From NCBI GenBank assembly GCA_964529155.1, contig CAZGVV010000010.1, forward strand, positions 1 through 38,022: a stretch of 38,022 bases of DNA, given 5' to 3'. The notes under the pieces were generated by a model. The model was not told the origin of the DNA and searched no databases. It saw only the letters and a program-made list of their open reading frames with translations. The position numbers and the translations under genes are program-made. Source of the DNA: CAZGVV01 sp964529155 (GTDB taxonomy: Bacteria; Pseudomonadota; Alphaproteobacteria; Rickettsiales; SXRF01). The stretch's first letter is position 1. The number at the start of each line of letters is the position of its first letter. Positions 25,570 through 34,346 of the stretch are shown here, piece by piece.

Positions 25570-26268
25570 TTACGCGTCCGCAAGATGCGCTTTACCGCGC
25601 CGCTTGTCGACATACATCGACATATCGGCGGCGGCGAGTGCGCTCTCAGGATCGTCACTGGATTTAAGCGCATGGCAACCATAGGCTACGCTCAGCGCGA
25701 TGGGTTTTCCGCTAAAAATAAACGGCGTTGCAGTTATGGTATCGGCGATTTTACGGCCGCGTTTGCGGGACGATTCTTCACTGGCGTAATACATGATAAT
25801 AGCAAATTCGTCTCCGCCGATACGGGCGATAAAATCCGAATCACGCAGGCTGGCCGAAAGCAAATGCGACACATGGCGAATCGCCAGATCACCGGCAGCG
25901 TGGCCATAGGTATCATTGATGCGCTTAAAATCATTCACATCAAAATACAAAATAGAAGAGGGGTGGCCATAACGCTGCAGCATGGCAGATGCCCAGGTCA
26001 GGCGGCGCATGAAGGCGCGGCGGTTTGGCACCGGGGCCACGCAGTCTACGTCTACCATCCGCTCGATTTCTGCCAGATTTTCGCGGGTGCGTGACAGGTC
26101 GCGGCTTAAATCATCCAGCTTTTCCAGCAGGGCGGAGACAGCAAAACGTACTGCAGGGGTAATTTCATTTTCAGGAACACCCAGCAGATGAATCCGCTCA
26201 TCCAGTTGCGCAGCAGCAGTAGGTTCAGCCGTGTTGTTGGTGTGCACGGAGTGCAGATTTAACTTCAT
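25570..26268 (-). CDS. GGDEF domain protein, probable diguanylate cyclase
   Basis: A 232-residue protein with an N-terminal helical segment (about 40-75, likely coiled coil) and one GGDEF domain. The metal/nucleotide motif FDVNDFKRINDTYGHAAGD is at 109-127, the active site GGDEF at 151-155, and an inhibitory I-site RxxD (RDSD, 142-145) five residues before it. Both are intact, so it is expected to make c-di-GMP from GTP. No sensor or membrane domain is attached. Start ATG 26268 is preferred; an in-frame GTG at 26295 is possible. It lies immediately upstream of the TAXI binding protein, an unusual pairing. Confidence 0.88.
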   Translation of the reverse strand: MKLNLHSVHTNNTAEPTAAAQLDERIHLLGVPENEITPAVRFAVSALLEKLDDLSRDLSRTRENLAEIERMVDVDCVAPVPNRRAFMRRLTWASAMLQRYGHPSSILYFDVNDFKRINDTYGHAAGDLAIRHVSHLLSASLRDSDFIARIGGDEFAIIMYYASEESSRKRGRKIADTITATPFIFSGKPIALSVAYGCHALKSSDDPESALAAADMSMYVDKRRGKAHLADA

Positions 26269-26414
26269 AGTACAGTAAAATAACAGAAATTTCACCTAAC
26301 TTCAATTTAAAATAAATGCCTGGTATCTATTTCTTGCGTATTTACTCCGCGGTTCGCCATTGCCTTAGGCAAAAGCTATGATAAGATGCTCTTTTTCAAA
26401 CTAAAGTAGGTGAT

Positions 26415-26903
26415 ATGAGCACAACTCCACCCGTCGCTATCATTATGGGCAGTCAATCCGATTGGCAAACCATGCGTCACGCCAGCGAGCAGTTAGACGC
26501 GCTTGGTGTTGCGCATGTTGCGCGCGTTGTCTCGGCGCATCGCACGCCAGAGCGTCTATACGCATTCGCGCGCGGGGCAGAAGCCGAAGGGTTTAAAGTC
26601 ATCATCGCCGGCGCCGGCGGCGCGGCGCATTTGCCCGGCATGGCTTCTTCGCTCACCACCCTTCCGGTGCTTGGCGTGCCGGTTGAAAGCCAGGCATTGT
26701 CCGGCATGGACAGTCTGCTTTCCATCGTACAAATGCCCGCCGGTGTTCCGGTCGGCACGCTCGCCATCGGCAAAGCCGGTGCCATCAATGCGGCTTTACT
26801 CGCCGCCTCCATACTGGCCTTATCCGATCCGGCGTTGGCGAAAAAATTGGCTCTCTGGCGGAAACAGCAAACGGATGGCGTGGCAGAGGGGATTAGCGAT
26901 TAG
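26415..26903 (+). CDS. purE: N5-carboxyaminoimidazole ribonucleotide mutase
   Basis: Class I PurE converts N5-CAIR to CAIR in purine synthesis. The 162-residue protein has IMGSQSDWQTM, VVSAHRTPERLYAFA (with the active-site His), IAGAGGAAHLPGMASSLT, and VPVESQALSGMDSLLSIVQMP. AGTAGGTG lies a few bases before the ATG. purK follows after 76 nt. The last codons contain a short direct repeat of GATTAGC, which ends the frame. Confidence 0.96.
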   Translation: MSTTPPVAIIMGSQSDWQTMRHASEQLDALGVAHVARVVSAHRTPERLYAFARGAEAEGFKVIIAGAGGAAHLPGMASSLTTLPVLGVPVESQALSGMDSLLSIVQMPAGVPVGTLAIGKAGAINAALLAASILALSDPALAKKLALWRKQQTDGVAEGISD

Positions 26904-26979
26904 CGATTGGGAATATGCGCAGGAGAAAAATAGTATCCGTCGTTCCAATCACATTACGCAATGCAGTAAAGGCTAACAT

Positions 26980-28083
26980 TTGACATTCCAATCCCTCATA
27001 CCCAATCCCCCATCCTCCCTTTCCCCCGGCTCTACCATTGGTATTTTGGGTGGTGGGCAATTAGGCCGTATGCTGGCAATGGCTGCTGCGCGACTAGGGT
27101 ATCACACCCATATCTACTGCCCGGAAACGGATGCACCTGCTGCAGAAGTTTCGCAGTCTTGCACCATCGCGTCTTATGATGACGAAGCGGCGTTGCGTGC
27201 GTTTGCTGCAGCGGTGGATGTCGTTACGCTGGAATTTGAAAACACACCGCTCGCTGCGCTGCGCGTGCTGGAGCCGTTGGTGCCTGTGCGTCCGTCTTCC
27301 CATGCGCTTTCTATTTGCCAGCACAGGGTAATGGAAAAAGAATGCATCCGTGCGGCGCATATCGGCACCGCGCCTTTCGCCGCCGCCCGTGATCAGGCGC
27401 AATTAAACGCGGCGCTTAAACAGATCGGTTTTCCCGCCGTGCTCAAAACCTGCCGTATGGGCTATGACGGCAAAGGGCAGGCCGTCATACGTCGCGCGGA
27501 AGACGCAGCTGCTGCATGGGAGCGCCTGAAAACGGACGATGCCATTGTGGAAGGGTTTGTCGATTTCACTATGGAAATCTCGGTCATCGCGGCGCGTAGC
27601 GTAAGTGGTGAAATGTCTTGTTTCCCTGCGGTGCAAAATATCCACCGCGATCATATTCTTCACCAAACCATCGTGCCTGCCCCTATTGCTCCTGCCTTAG
27701 CCGAAGAAGCGGAGCGTATCGCCCGCGCGCTTGCGGAGTCATTGCAGGTGGTTGGTGTGCTGGCTGTAGAAATGTTCGTCACCAAAGACGGGCTGCTCGT
27801 CAACGAAATGGCACCGCGCCCGCACAATTCCGGGCACTGGACCATGGACGCCTGCGCGACGTCGCAATTTGAGCAGGTGGTCCGTGCGGTATGCGGCTTG
27901 CCGCTGGGCAGTACCGAAATTTTATCTCCCTGCGTGATGACTAACCTCATCGGCCATGAGGTATATGACATCGAGCATTATTTAGGCGATGCAGCGGCGC
28001 GGCTGCATATATACGGGAAAAAAGAGGCGAGAGCAGGGCGTAAAATGGGGCACGTCACTGTGCTAAATACGGACAATCTCTAA
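26980..28083 (+). CDS. purK: 5-(carboxyamino)imidazole ribonucleotide synthase
   Basis: PurK is the ATP-grasp enzyme that makes N5-CAIR from AIR, bicarbonate and ATP, feeding PurE. The 367-residue protein shows IGILGGGQLGRMLAMAAARLGY, a central ATP-grasp domain (FPAVLKTCRMGYDGKGQAVI, AIVEGFVDFTMEISVIAAR), and EMAPRPHNSGHWTMDACATSQFEQ. The start is a TTG at 26980 with AAAGG upstream; the next Met would cut through the nucleotide-binding fold. The 3' end overlaps the convergent orphan gene by 21 nt. Confidence 0.95.
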   Translation: MTFQSLIPNPPSSLSPGSTIGILGGGQLGRMLAMAAARLGYHTHIYCPETDAPAAEVSQSCTIASYDDEAALRAFAAAVDVVTLEFENTPLAALRVLEPLVPVRPSSHALSICQHRVMEKECIRAAHIGTAPFAAARDQAQLNAALKQIGFPAVLKTCRMGYDGKGQAVIRRAEDAAAAWERLKTDDAIVEGFVDFTMEISVIAARSVSGEMSCFPAVQNIHRDHILHQTIVPAPIAPALAEEAERIARALAESLQVVGVLAVEMFVTKDGLLVNEMAPRPHNSGHWTMDACATSQFEQVVRAVCGLPLGSTEILSPCVMTNLIGHEVYDIEHYLGDAAARLHIYGKKEARAGRKMGHVTVLNTDNL

Positions 28084-28847
28084 GCGTGAAGGCCGTTCCA
28101 ATACCCGATCGGCATGCGATTTTTTCGCCTGCTGATGTTTTTCTTCAGGCATCTCAACGGGTATGTTGTGTAGGCCGAGATCTTCCTCATCCTTAATGCC
28201 AAATATTTTCTGTGTCAGGCGAACGCCCGGCGACACATAGCGGTGCGCCACTTCATTATCAAATTGATTCATGGTCTGCGGCAGCAAGCGGTGTAAGCCG
28301 AGCATCACGCCCCACGTCATCGCCGCGCCGAGCAACTTGCCCTGCGTAATGGTGGCGATGGTATGGGTGTTGCCCAATACTTTGCTGTAAGCACGGTGGT
28401 GTTGGCAAAATTCTCCGCCTGTGCGTCTTTCCACGCGTCGAGTTTCTGTTGATAGTCGGGCGCATCTTCAGGGATATGCTCTGCCCGTAAAATTTTCTTT
28501 GCTTCTTTTGTATAGGCTTTATCGCGCATCTTGGCGATTCCGTTTTTCAGCATATTAATTGGTTGCGGAAACCATTTGCGCTGACCCAGAAACATGAACA
28601 CTGCCACGCTATCGCCAACGACTTCACCAATGACCGAATGCGCTGCCGTGCCTTTGTGGTGTTCATCCTCTGATTTTTTCTGAAACCATAGGCCCACGAC
28701 CGGGTCGATAAAATCTGTAAGAAAGCAGGTAATAGTCTGCCGTGTACCAAAGGCGACATCCTTGGCGAACTGGGTATGCTTGTTCTGTGCGGTTTTATCC
28801 ACAGAAGAAGCGGTGATAACCGTGTCAGGGGTAGAATGACCAGCCAT
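28063..28847 (-). pseudogene. hypothetical protein with an internal frameshift
   Basis: Two overlapping frames together make a protein of about 262 residues. The first reads from ATG 28847 (MAGHSTPDTV...) through AENFANTTVLTA, then becomes Ser/Pro/Arg-rich nonsense. The second continues the natural-looking sequence SKVLGNTHTIATITQGKLLGAAMTWGVMLGLH to the end LERPSRLEIVRI. The switch lies near 28380-28395, and one extra base there would join the frames. Hydrophobic stretches (TITCFLTDFIDPVVGLWF, GEVVGDSVAVFMFLG, GAAMTWGVMLGL) suggest membrane association. I do not recognise the family. Whether this is a real mutation, programmed shift or assembly error cannot be told here. Confidence 0.6.
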
Positions 28848-28924
28848 TATTCAACTATATACTATTTGATTAATTCTTATGAATAATATTGCAAACCGCT
28901 CGCAAATGCAATAGACAATTGAGA

Positions 28925-30169
28925 ATGAATCGCAATAGCACCTACTTTTTTGCCCCCCTGACGCAGAGCATTCATGCGGCACTGTTTAGCCAGCAAAACC
29001 GTTGGTTTTTACCGTTATTTTCAGAAATTACGGTCACCAATCTGACCCATTTCGGCGTGCTGGCGGTGCTGGCCGTGTACCTGGCGGAAAATTTACATTT
29101 TTCCGGCGTCGATACCGCGCTGGTGCTGGCCTGTGCCTCCATCGGCCTGCGTGGAAGCCGCATCATCCTTGCGCCGTTCATTGGACGCATCCCGCCACGC
29201 CTACTGATCCCCGGTGCTATTATGATGTCGATGGTGGGATATGTCGGCCTGATCGGTGTGCGCACACCCGCGCTTGCCGCGTTTTATATGCTGCTGGTTG
29301 GTACAGGCTATGGCCTAAACAGCATGCTGGTTACAACCCTCGCTTCCTACACCACGCGCACTTCCAAAAGTGCCTATCCTATGTATGCGCTCATGCATAC
29401 CGGGGTAAACATTGCCGCCGCCATTGCGCCGGTGATGTATAATATGATGCGTTTGCACGCCGCGCCGCAAGCGCCGTTTATTTGCTCGGCATTGATTTTA
29501 TGCGTAAGCCTCGCCGTGAGCTTGCGCATTTACAGCGATCACGATATGCCGCCAATCGGCCAAAAGATACAATTTGGCAAAGCGGCGTGGTTTTTGCTGG
29601 CGACGCCGCGCTATTGGATTGTCTTAAGCCTGATTGCCATAAGCTGGGCCATTTATACGCAGAAATTTGCCTCCACGCCGCTCTTCATCAGCCAGGTGTT
29701 GAACCGTCCGCAATATGTCGGTCTTGCTGTCACGCTCAATGCGCTGATCGGCTTGATGATTTCTTTGCCCATCAGCAGTTTCATGCGCTTTCACGCCCTA
29801 TCGGGTTGGCGCGTGCTGGCCTGTTGCTTTCTCTTATACGCCGCAGGTTACGGCACGCTTGCGCTGTTTCCTACGCTGCCGGGGTTGTGGAGTGGCTTGG
29901 TGTTATGGTCTATCGGCGAGGCGATTTTAATGCCGCAATTAAACACGCTGGTCGCGCACTATACCGAAGATGAACACCGCCTGGCTGGATTCTCGCTCGC
30001 CGCCGCCGCCATCGGCATTGGCGAGGCATCGGGCAATGCGGCAGGTATTGGGCTGGCTACACTCAGCATTGCCTTCGGCAGCGCCTATTTGTGTTACGGC
30101 ATATTGGCTGCCGCATCGATCATGGCGGCGCTCGCTGCGTGCATGGCGCTAAAATACAATTGGAAATAA
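28925..30169 (+). CDS. major facilitator superfamily transporter
   Basis: A 414-residue polytopic inner-membrane transporter with about 12 hydrophobic segments. Features are an N-terminal half with ASIGLRGSRIILAPFIGRIPPRLLI (loop 2-3 type motif), VGTGYGLNSMLVTTLASY, a central break near YSDHDMPPIGQKIQFGKA, and a C-terminal half with SIGEAILMPQLNTLVAHYTEDEHR. The fold is that of MFS multidrug-type exporters, but the substrate cannot be read. ATG 28925 is preferred over an upstream TTG at 28889. It is divergent from the frameshifted gene. Confidence 0.82.
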   Translation: MNRNSTYFFAPLTQSIHAALFSQQNRWFLPLFSEITVTNLTHFGVLAVLAVYLAENLHFSGVDTALVLACASIGLRGSRIILAPFIGRIPPRLLIPGAIMMSMVGYVGLIGVRTPALAAFYMLLVGTGYGLNSMLVTTLASYTTRTSKSAYPMYALMHTGVNIAAAIAPVMYNMMRLHAAPQAPFICSALILCVSLAVSLRIYSDHDMPPIGQKIQFGKAAWFLLATPRYWIVLSLIAISWAIYTQKFASTPLFISQVLNRPQYVGLAVTLNALIGLMISLPISSFMRFHALSGWRVLACCFLLYAAGYGTLALFPTLPGLWSGLVLWSIGEAILMPQLNTLVAHYTEDEHRLAGFSLAAAAIGIGEASGNAAGIGLATLSIAFGSAYLCYGILAAASIMAALAACMALKYNWK

Positions 30170-30215
30170 CTCGCAATCTACGTTATGTATTGCATTGAAT
30201 TTTAGGGAGGTATTT

Positions 30216-30743
30216 ATGCGCATATCCGTACTCGCTCTTTCCGCCGCCTTACTTTCCACTGTCAGCCTCCCGGCATGGGCCGCAGAAGAATTCGCCATTG
30301 GCGAAGCGGCGGTGCAAAATAATCTTGTCATACAGCCGCATTATCTGACTGGCATTGAAATGTCTTCCATGCTCAAGCCCATGGCCATGGGACCTGATAG
30401 CGTGCATCTGGAAGCCGATGTGCATGCGGCTAAAGGCGAAACGCATGGATTTGCGGAAGGCACATGGATTCCGTACCTCACCATTGTCTACACCATCGAA
30501 AAAGTGGACAGCAAATTCAAAAAAACCGGCACGCTTCTTCCCATGACGGCAGGCGACGGCCCGCATTATGCCAACAGCCTTGAGTTGGCTGGCCCGGGCC
30601 AATACCACCTGACCTACAACTTCCAACCCCCTGCGGCCAAAGGGTTTCTGCGCCACGTAGACAAAGCCACCGGCGTGCCGGAGTGGTGGAAGCCGTTTAC
30701 GATGGAATGGAATTTTACGTATCCCATAGATAAGGCGAAATAA
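30216..30743 (+). CDS. periplasmic iron/copper-binding protein, FetP/Tp34 (P19) family
   Basis: A 175-residue protein with a signal peptide (about 1-23, ending AWAA). The family core holds the probable metal ligands HLEADVHA (64-71), EGTWIPYLTIVYTIE, PMTAGDGPHYANSLEL, and FLRHVDKATGVPEWWKPF. It matches periplasmic P19/FetP proteins that bind ferrous iron and copper. They usually accompany an FTR1-type permease (FetM/EfeU) and extra cytochrome-like genes, none of which is present here. The start at 30216 is fixed by the strong AGGGAGG at 30204-30210. It is followed by a hairpin and a palindromic repeat, so it is probably monocistronic. Confidence 0.87.
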   Translation: MRISVLALSAALLSTVSLPAWAAEEFAIGEAAVQNNLVIQPHYLTGIEMSSMLKPMAMGPDSVHLEADVHAAKGETHGFAEGTWIPYLTIVYTIEKVDSKFKKTGTLLPMTAGDGPHYANSLELAGPGQYHLTYNFQPPAAKGFLRHVDKATGVPEWWKPFTMEWNFTYPIDKAK

Positions 30744-30749
30744 TTAACG

Positions 30750-30773
30750 ACCCTCATCTAAAGAGAGGGTTTA
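30750..30773 (+). terminator. possible terminator after the FetP-like gene
   Basis: ACCCTC (30750-30755) and GAGGGT (30765-30770) form a 6-bp stem with a 9-nt loop, followed by TTTAAA. It begins 7 nt after the stop codon. The stem is short and the T tract weak, so this is a tentative call. Confidence 0.4.
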
Positions 30774-30816
30774 AAGCTCGGCCTGAAAGCATGCTGTAAG
30801 TCTAAAGCATTTTATC

Positions 30817-30905
30817 CGTCATCCCCGCTTTATGCGGGGATCTCAGGCGGGCATAACGCAGCATCGGGATTGGGTTCTAGATCCCCGCATAAAGCGGGGA
30901 TGACG
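30817..30905. repeat. 89-bp nested palindromic repeat
   Basis: Two 27-nt arms (30817-30843 and 30879-30905) are perfect reverse complements. Each arm is itself a hairpin with ATCCCCGC/GCGGGGAT around TTTAT or its complement. A 35-nt spacer separates them. This dyad-of-dyads form is typical of dispersed palindromic or MITE-like elements in proteobacterial genomes (genomic copies not testable here). Together with the neighbouring hairpins it fills the 322-bp region between the FetP-like gene and fumC, which has no gene. Confidence 0.85.
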
Positions 30906-30942
30906 CAAAGCGCTAGCTAAAGGCTAATTCCGCCTAAAGGCG

Positions 30943-30992
30943 AAGGCTTAACACCGACTCGGTGGAAAAAAGCCTTGTGGTTTTTGCTATGC
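30943..30992 (-). other. hairpin cluster upstream of fumC with tracrRNA-like sequence blocks
   Basis: AAGGCTT (30943-30949) pairs with AAGCCTT (30970-30976), enclosing CACCGACTCGGTG (30952-30964), itself a palindrome. Read on the minus strand, GCATAGCAA (30984-30992), AAGGCT (30971-30976) and CACCGAGTCGGTG occur in that order. This is reminiscent of the S. pyogenes tracrRNA. On the plus strand the same fold is followed by GTGGTTTTT and could be a terminator or fumC leader hairpin. The assignment is open. Confidence 0.3.
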
Positions 30993-31065
30993 AAGTCCTT
31001 GCCACGGGGCAGGGAACCTTATAGATTTTCACCCTAACGTTAACCGTATGGCAGTGAGAAATTCT

Positions 31066-32449
31066 ATGACCCAATTCCGCACAGAAACCGATTCGTTCGG
31101 TGAAATTCAAGTCCCTGCTGATACATATTGGGGTGCGCAGACGCAGCGTTCGCTTGGCAATTTCAAAATCGGTGGTGAGCGCATGCCCACGCCGCTTATT
31201 CACGCATTCGGCGTGTTGAAAATGGCGGCGGCGCGGGTGAACATGCAGCTGGGTGTGTTGGACAAAACCATCGGCGAAAAAATCGTCGCCGCCGCGCAGG
31301 AAGTAGCGGACGGTAAATTGGACGACCACTTCCCGTTAGTGGTCTGGCAAACCGGTTCCGGTACGCAAACCAACATGAACGTCAACGAAGTCATCTCCAA
31401 CCGCGCCATTGAAATGATGGGCGGTGCGATGGGCAGTAAAAAACCGGTGCATCCGAATGACCACGTCAATATGGGGCAGTCGAGCAACGACTCGTTTCCT
31501 ACCGCCATGCACATTGCGGCGCTGCTCGAAGTCGTCAATCGCCTGGCCCCGGCATTGGCGCATTTGCTGGTCGCACTTGAACAGAAAGCCGTCATGTTCA
31601 AAGACATCATCAAAATCGGCCGTACGCATCTGCAGGATGCCACCCCTCTGACTTTGGGGCAGGAATTCTCCGGCTATGCCAAGCAGATTGAATTCGGCAT
31701 TGCGCGCGTAAGCGATTCGCTCACCCACTTAACCTACCTTGCACAAGGCGGCACGGCGGTTGGCACCGGGTTGAACGCCAGAATCGGTTTCGCCGAAGCG
31801 TTCGCCGAAGAAGTAGGCAATATCACCGAGCAACCCTTCGTCACCGCACCCAACAAATTCGAAGCCTTGGCGACGCATGACACGTTGGTATCGCTGTCCG
31901 GCGTGCTCAACACGCTCGCCGTTTCGCTGATGAAAATCGCCAACGACATCCGCTTGNNNNNNNNNNTGCGGCATCGGTGAACTATCATTGCCGGAAAACG
32001 AACCCGGCTCCAGCATCATGCCGGGCAAAGTGAATCCCACCCAATGCGAAGCGCTCACCATGGTGTGCACGCAGGTTATGGGCAATCACATGACAGTCAC
32101 CATCGCCGGGAGCAACGGCCATTTTGAGCTTAATGTGTTTAAGCCCGTCATCATCTACAACGTCTTGCAATCCATTCGCCTGATCGCCGATGCCTGCGTG
32201 AGCTTCACAGATAATTGCGTGGTCGGCATCGAAGCCAATACCGCGCGCATCGAAAAACTCATGCACGAATCCCTCATGCTCGTCACCGCCCTAAATCCCC
32301 ATATCGGCTACGACAACGCCGCCAAAATCGCCAAAAAAGCCCATAAAGAAGGCACCTCCCTGCAGGAAGCAGGCGTGGCGCTCGGCCTGCTAACTCCCGA
32401 ACAATTCAAGGAATGGGTCCGCCCGGAAACCATGCTTGGACCCAGTTGA
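31066..32449 (+). CDS. fumC: class II fumarate hydratase (interrupted by an assembly gap)
   Basis: FumC hydrates fumarate to malate in the TCA cycle, iron-independent. The N-terminal part shows TDSFGEIQVPADTYWGAQTQRS, VVWQTGSGTQTNMNVNEVISNRA, HPNDHVNMGQSSNDSFPTAMHIA and GRTHLQDATPLTLGQEFSGY. After the N run, CGIGELSLPENEPGSSIMPGKVNPTQCEA contains the superfamily signature. The break between frames is due to the placeholder: about 18 nt coding for the LGSGPR stretch are expected. An in-frame ATG at 31048 gives six more residues. acs follows after 12 nt. Confidence 0.95.
31957..31966. other. assembly gap (10 N) inside fumC
   Basis: Ten undetermined bases between NDIRL and CGIGEL. The family sequence implies about 18 missing bases (six residues), a multiple of three, so the apparent frameshift is false. 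Confidence 0.9.
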
Positions 32450-32461
32450 TGTAACCCGTAC

Positions 32462-34341
32462 ATGACCCCGGAACAATACCGTACGTTCTACACGCGCTCA
32501 CTCACTGACCCCGACGCATTCTGGGCGGAGCAGGCCCGGCGGTTAACGTGGGATATATTACCTACTCAGATCAAGCATTGCGATTTTGCGGATAACGGGC
32601 GTATTCGCTGGTTTGAAGATGGGCAATTAAACGTAAGCGTCAATTGCCTTGACCGGCATGTAGCAACACGCGGCGACAAACCGGCGCTTATATGGGTGCC
32701 GGACACACCCGGCGCGCCGCAAAGGCTTACCTATCGCGAACTCTATGAAGAAGTGTGCCGCTTCGCCAATGTGCTAAAAGCAGAAGGCGTGAAAGCCGGG
32801 GAACACGTCACCATTTTCCTGCCGATGATTCCGCTTGCTGCCGTCGCCATGCTGGCATGCGCGCGCATCGGGGCTGTGCATAACGTGGTATTTGCCGGTT
32901 TCTCTGCCGATGCACTCGCTTCGCGTGTACGCAACTGTAACAGCCGTTTCCTGATCACCGCCGATGAGAGCCGCCGTGCCGGAAAAACCGTTGCGCTTAA
33001 AGCCATCGTAGACGAAGCCTTGCCGCACACTGACATTGGCCGCGTGCTGGTGGTGCGCAACACCGGGGCGGAGGTGGCGTGGAATGAAGCCTATGATCGC
33101 TGGTATCATACGCTCCGCGACCGGGCTGCTGCGGAATGCCCGCCCGTTTCCATGGACGCCGAAGCGCCGCTCTTTCTGCTCTACACCTCCGGCTCCACCG
33201 GAAGCCCCAAAGGGGTGCTGCACACCACTGCCGGATATTTGCTCTACACGGCGCTGAGTCATGAAGTGGTGTTTGATCTGCAGGAAGATGACATCTATTT
33301 CTGCACCGCCGACATCGGCTGGGTTACCGGCCATAGCTACCTTGTCTACGGCCCGCTTGCCAACGGTGCTACCAGCGTCATGTTTGAAGGCGTGCCCAAT
33401 TATCCGGACCCCTCGCGCCTGTGGCAGATCGTGGACGAACTTGGCGTCACCATCCTCTACACCGCGCCCACCGCCATCCGTGCGCTCATGCGTGAAGGCG
33501 AGGAATGGGTACGTGGTGCGTCGCGCAGAAGTTTGCGCCTCTTGGGAACCGTTGGTGAGCCGATCAACCCGGAAGCATGGCGATGGTATAACGAGGTCGT
33601 AGGCGAGGGGCGCTGCCCCATCGTAGACACCTGGTGNNNNNNNNNNAAACCGGCGGCCACATGATCACCCCCATCCCCGGCGCATTCCCCACCAAACCCG
33701 GCTCCGCGACGCTGCCCTTTTTCGGCGTGAAGCCCGAAATCGTCGACGCGCAAGGACATGTGCTGGAAGGCGAGGCCGAAGGCGCGCTGGTCATCGCCGA
33801 AAGCTGGCCCGCCCAGGCGCGCAGTATTTACGGCGACCATGCCCGTTTCGTCTCCACCTATTTCTCACAAGTGCCCGGAAAATATTACACCGGCGACGGT
33901 GCCAGGCGCGATGCAGACGGGTATTACTGGATCACCGGCCGAATAGACGATGTGCTCAACGTCTCCGGCCACCGCTTAGGTACCGCAGAGATCGAAAGCG
34001 CATTAGTGGCGCATGCAAGCGTGGCAGAAGCCGCGGTCGTGGGTTACCCGCACGAACTAAAAGGCCAGGGTATTTACGCCTATGTCACACTGAATTCCGG
34101 TGTAGAGCCGGATGCTGCTCTGGAGCGTGAACTTAAACACAGCGTACGCCACCACCTCAGCCCCATCGCCACCCCGGATATATTGCATTTCACCCCCGCC
34201 CTGCCCAAGACCCGCAGCGGCAAAATCATGCGCCGCATCCTGCGCAAGATCGCCGAGGGAGATACGGGGAATCTAGGCGATATTTCCACGTTACTGGACC
34301 CGGGAGTGGTGGAGAAATTGATTGCACAACGAAAAAAATAA
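32462..34341 (+). CDS. acs: acetyl-CoA synthetase (interrupted by an assembly gap)
   Basis: An AMP-forming acyl-CoA synthetase of the Acs type that activates acetate via acetyl-AMP, cytoplasmic. The roughly 626-residue product has the P-loop LLYTSGSTGSPKGVLHTTAGYL, DIGWVTGHSYLVYGPLANGAT, and GEPINPEAWRWY. PIVDTW then breaks at the N run and resumes with TGGHMITPIPG; the WWQTETGG motif needs 8 nt, which restores frame. The C-terminal part has YYTGDGARRDADGYYWITGRIDDVLNVSGHRL and the catalytic, acetylatable lysine in PKTRSGKIMRRILRKIAEG. It starts 12 nt after fumC, so the pair is probably co-transcribed. Propionyl-CoA synthetase is less likely given the motif set. Confidence 0.94.
33637..33646. 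other. assembly gap (10 N) inside acs
   Basis: Ten undetermined bases. Before them the codons read VDTW plus TG; after them AA ACC GGC GGC (ETGG). WWQTETGG in the family requires exactly 8 bases, so the placeholder is 2 too long and shifts the frame. Confidence 0.9.
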
Positions 34342-34346
34342 AACCT

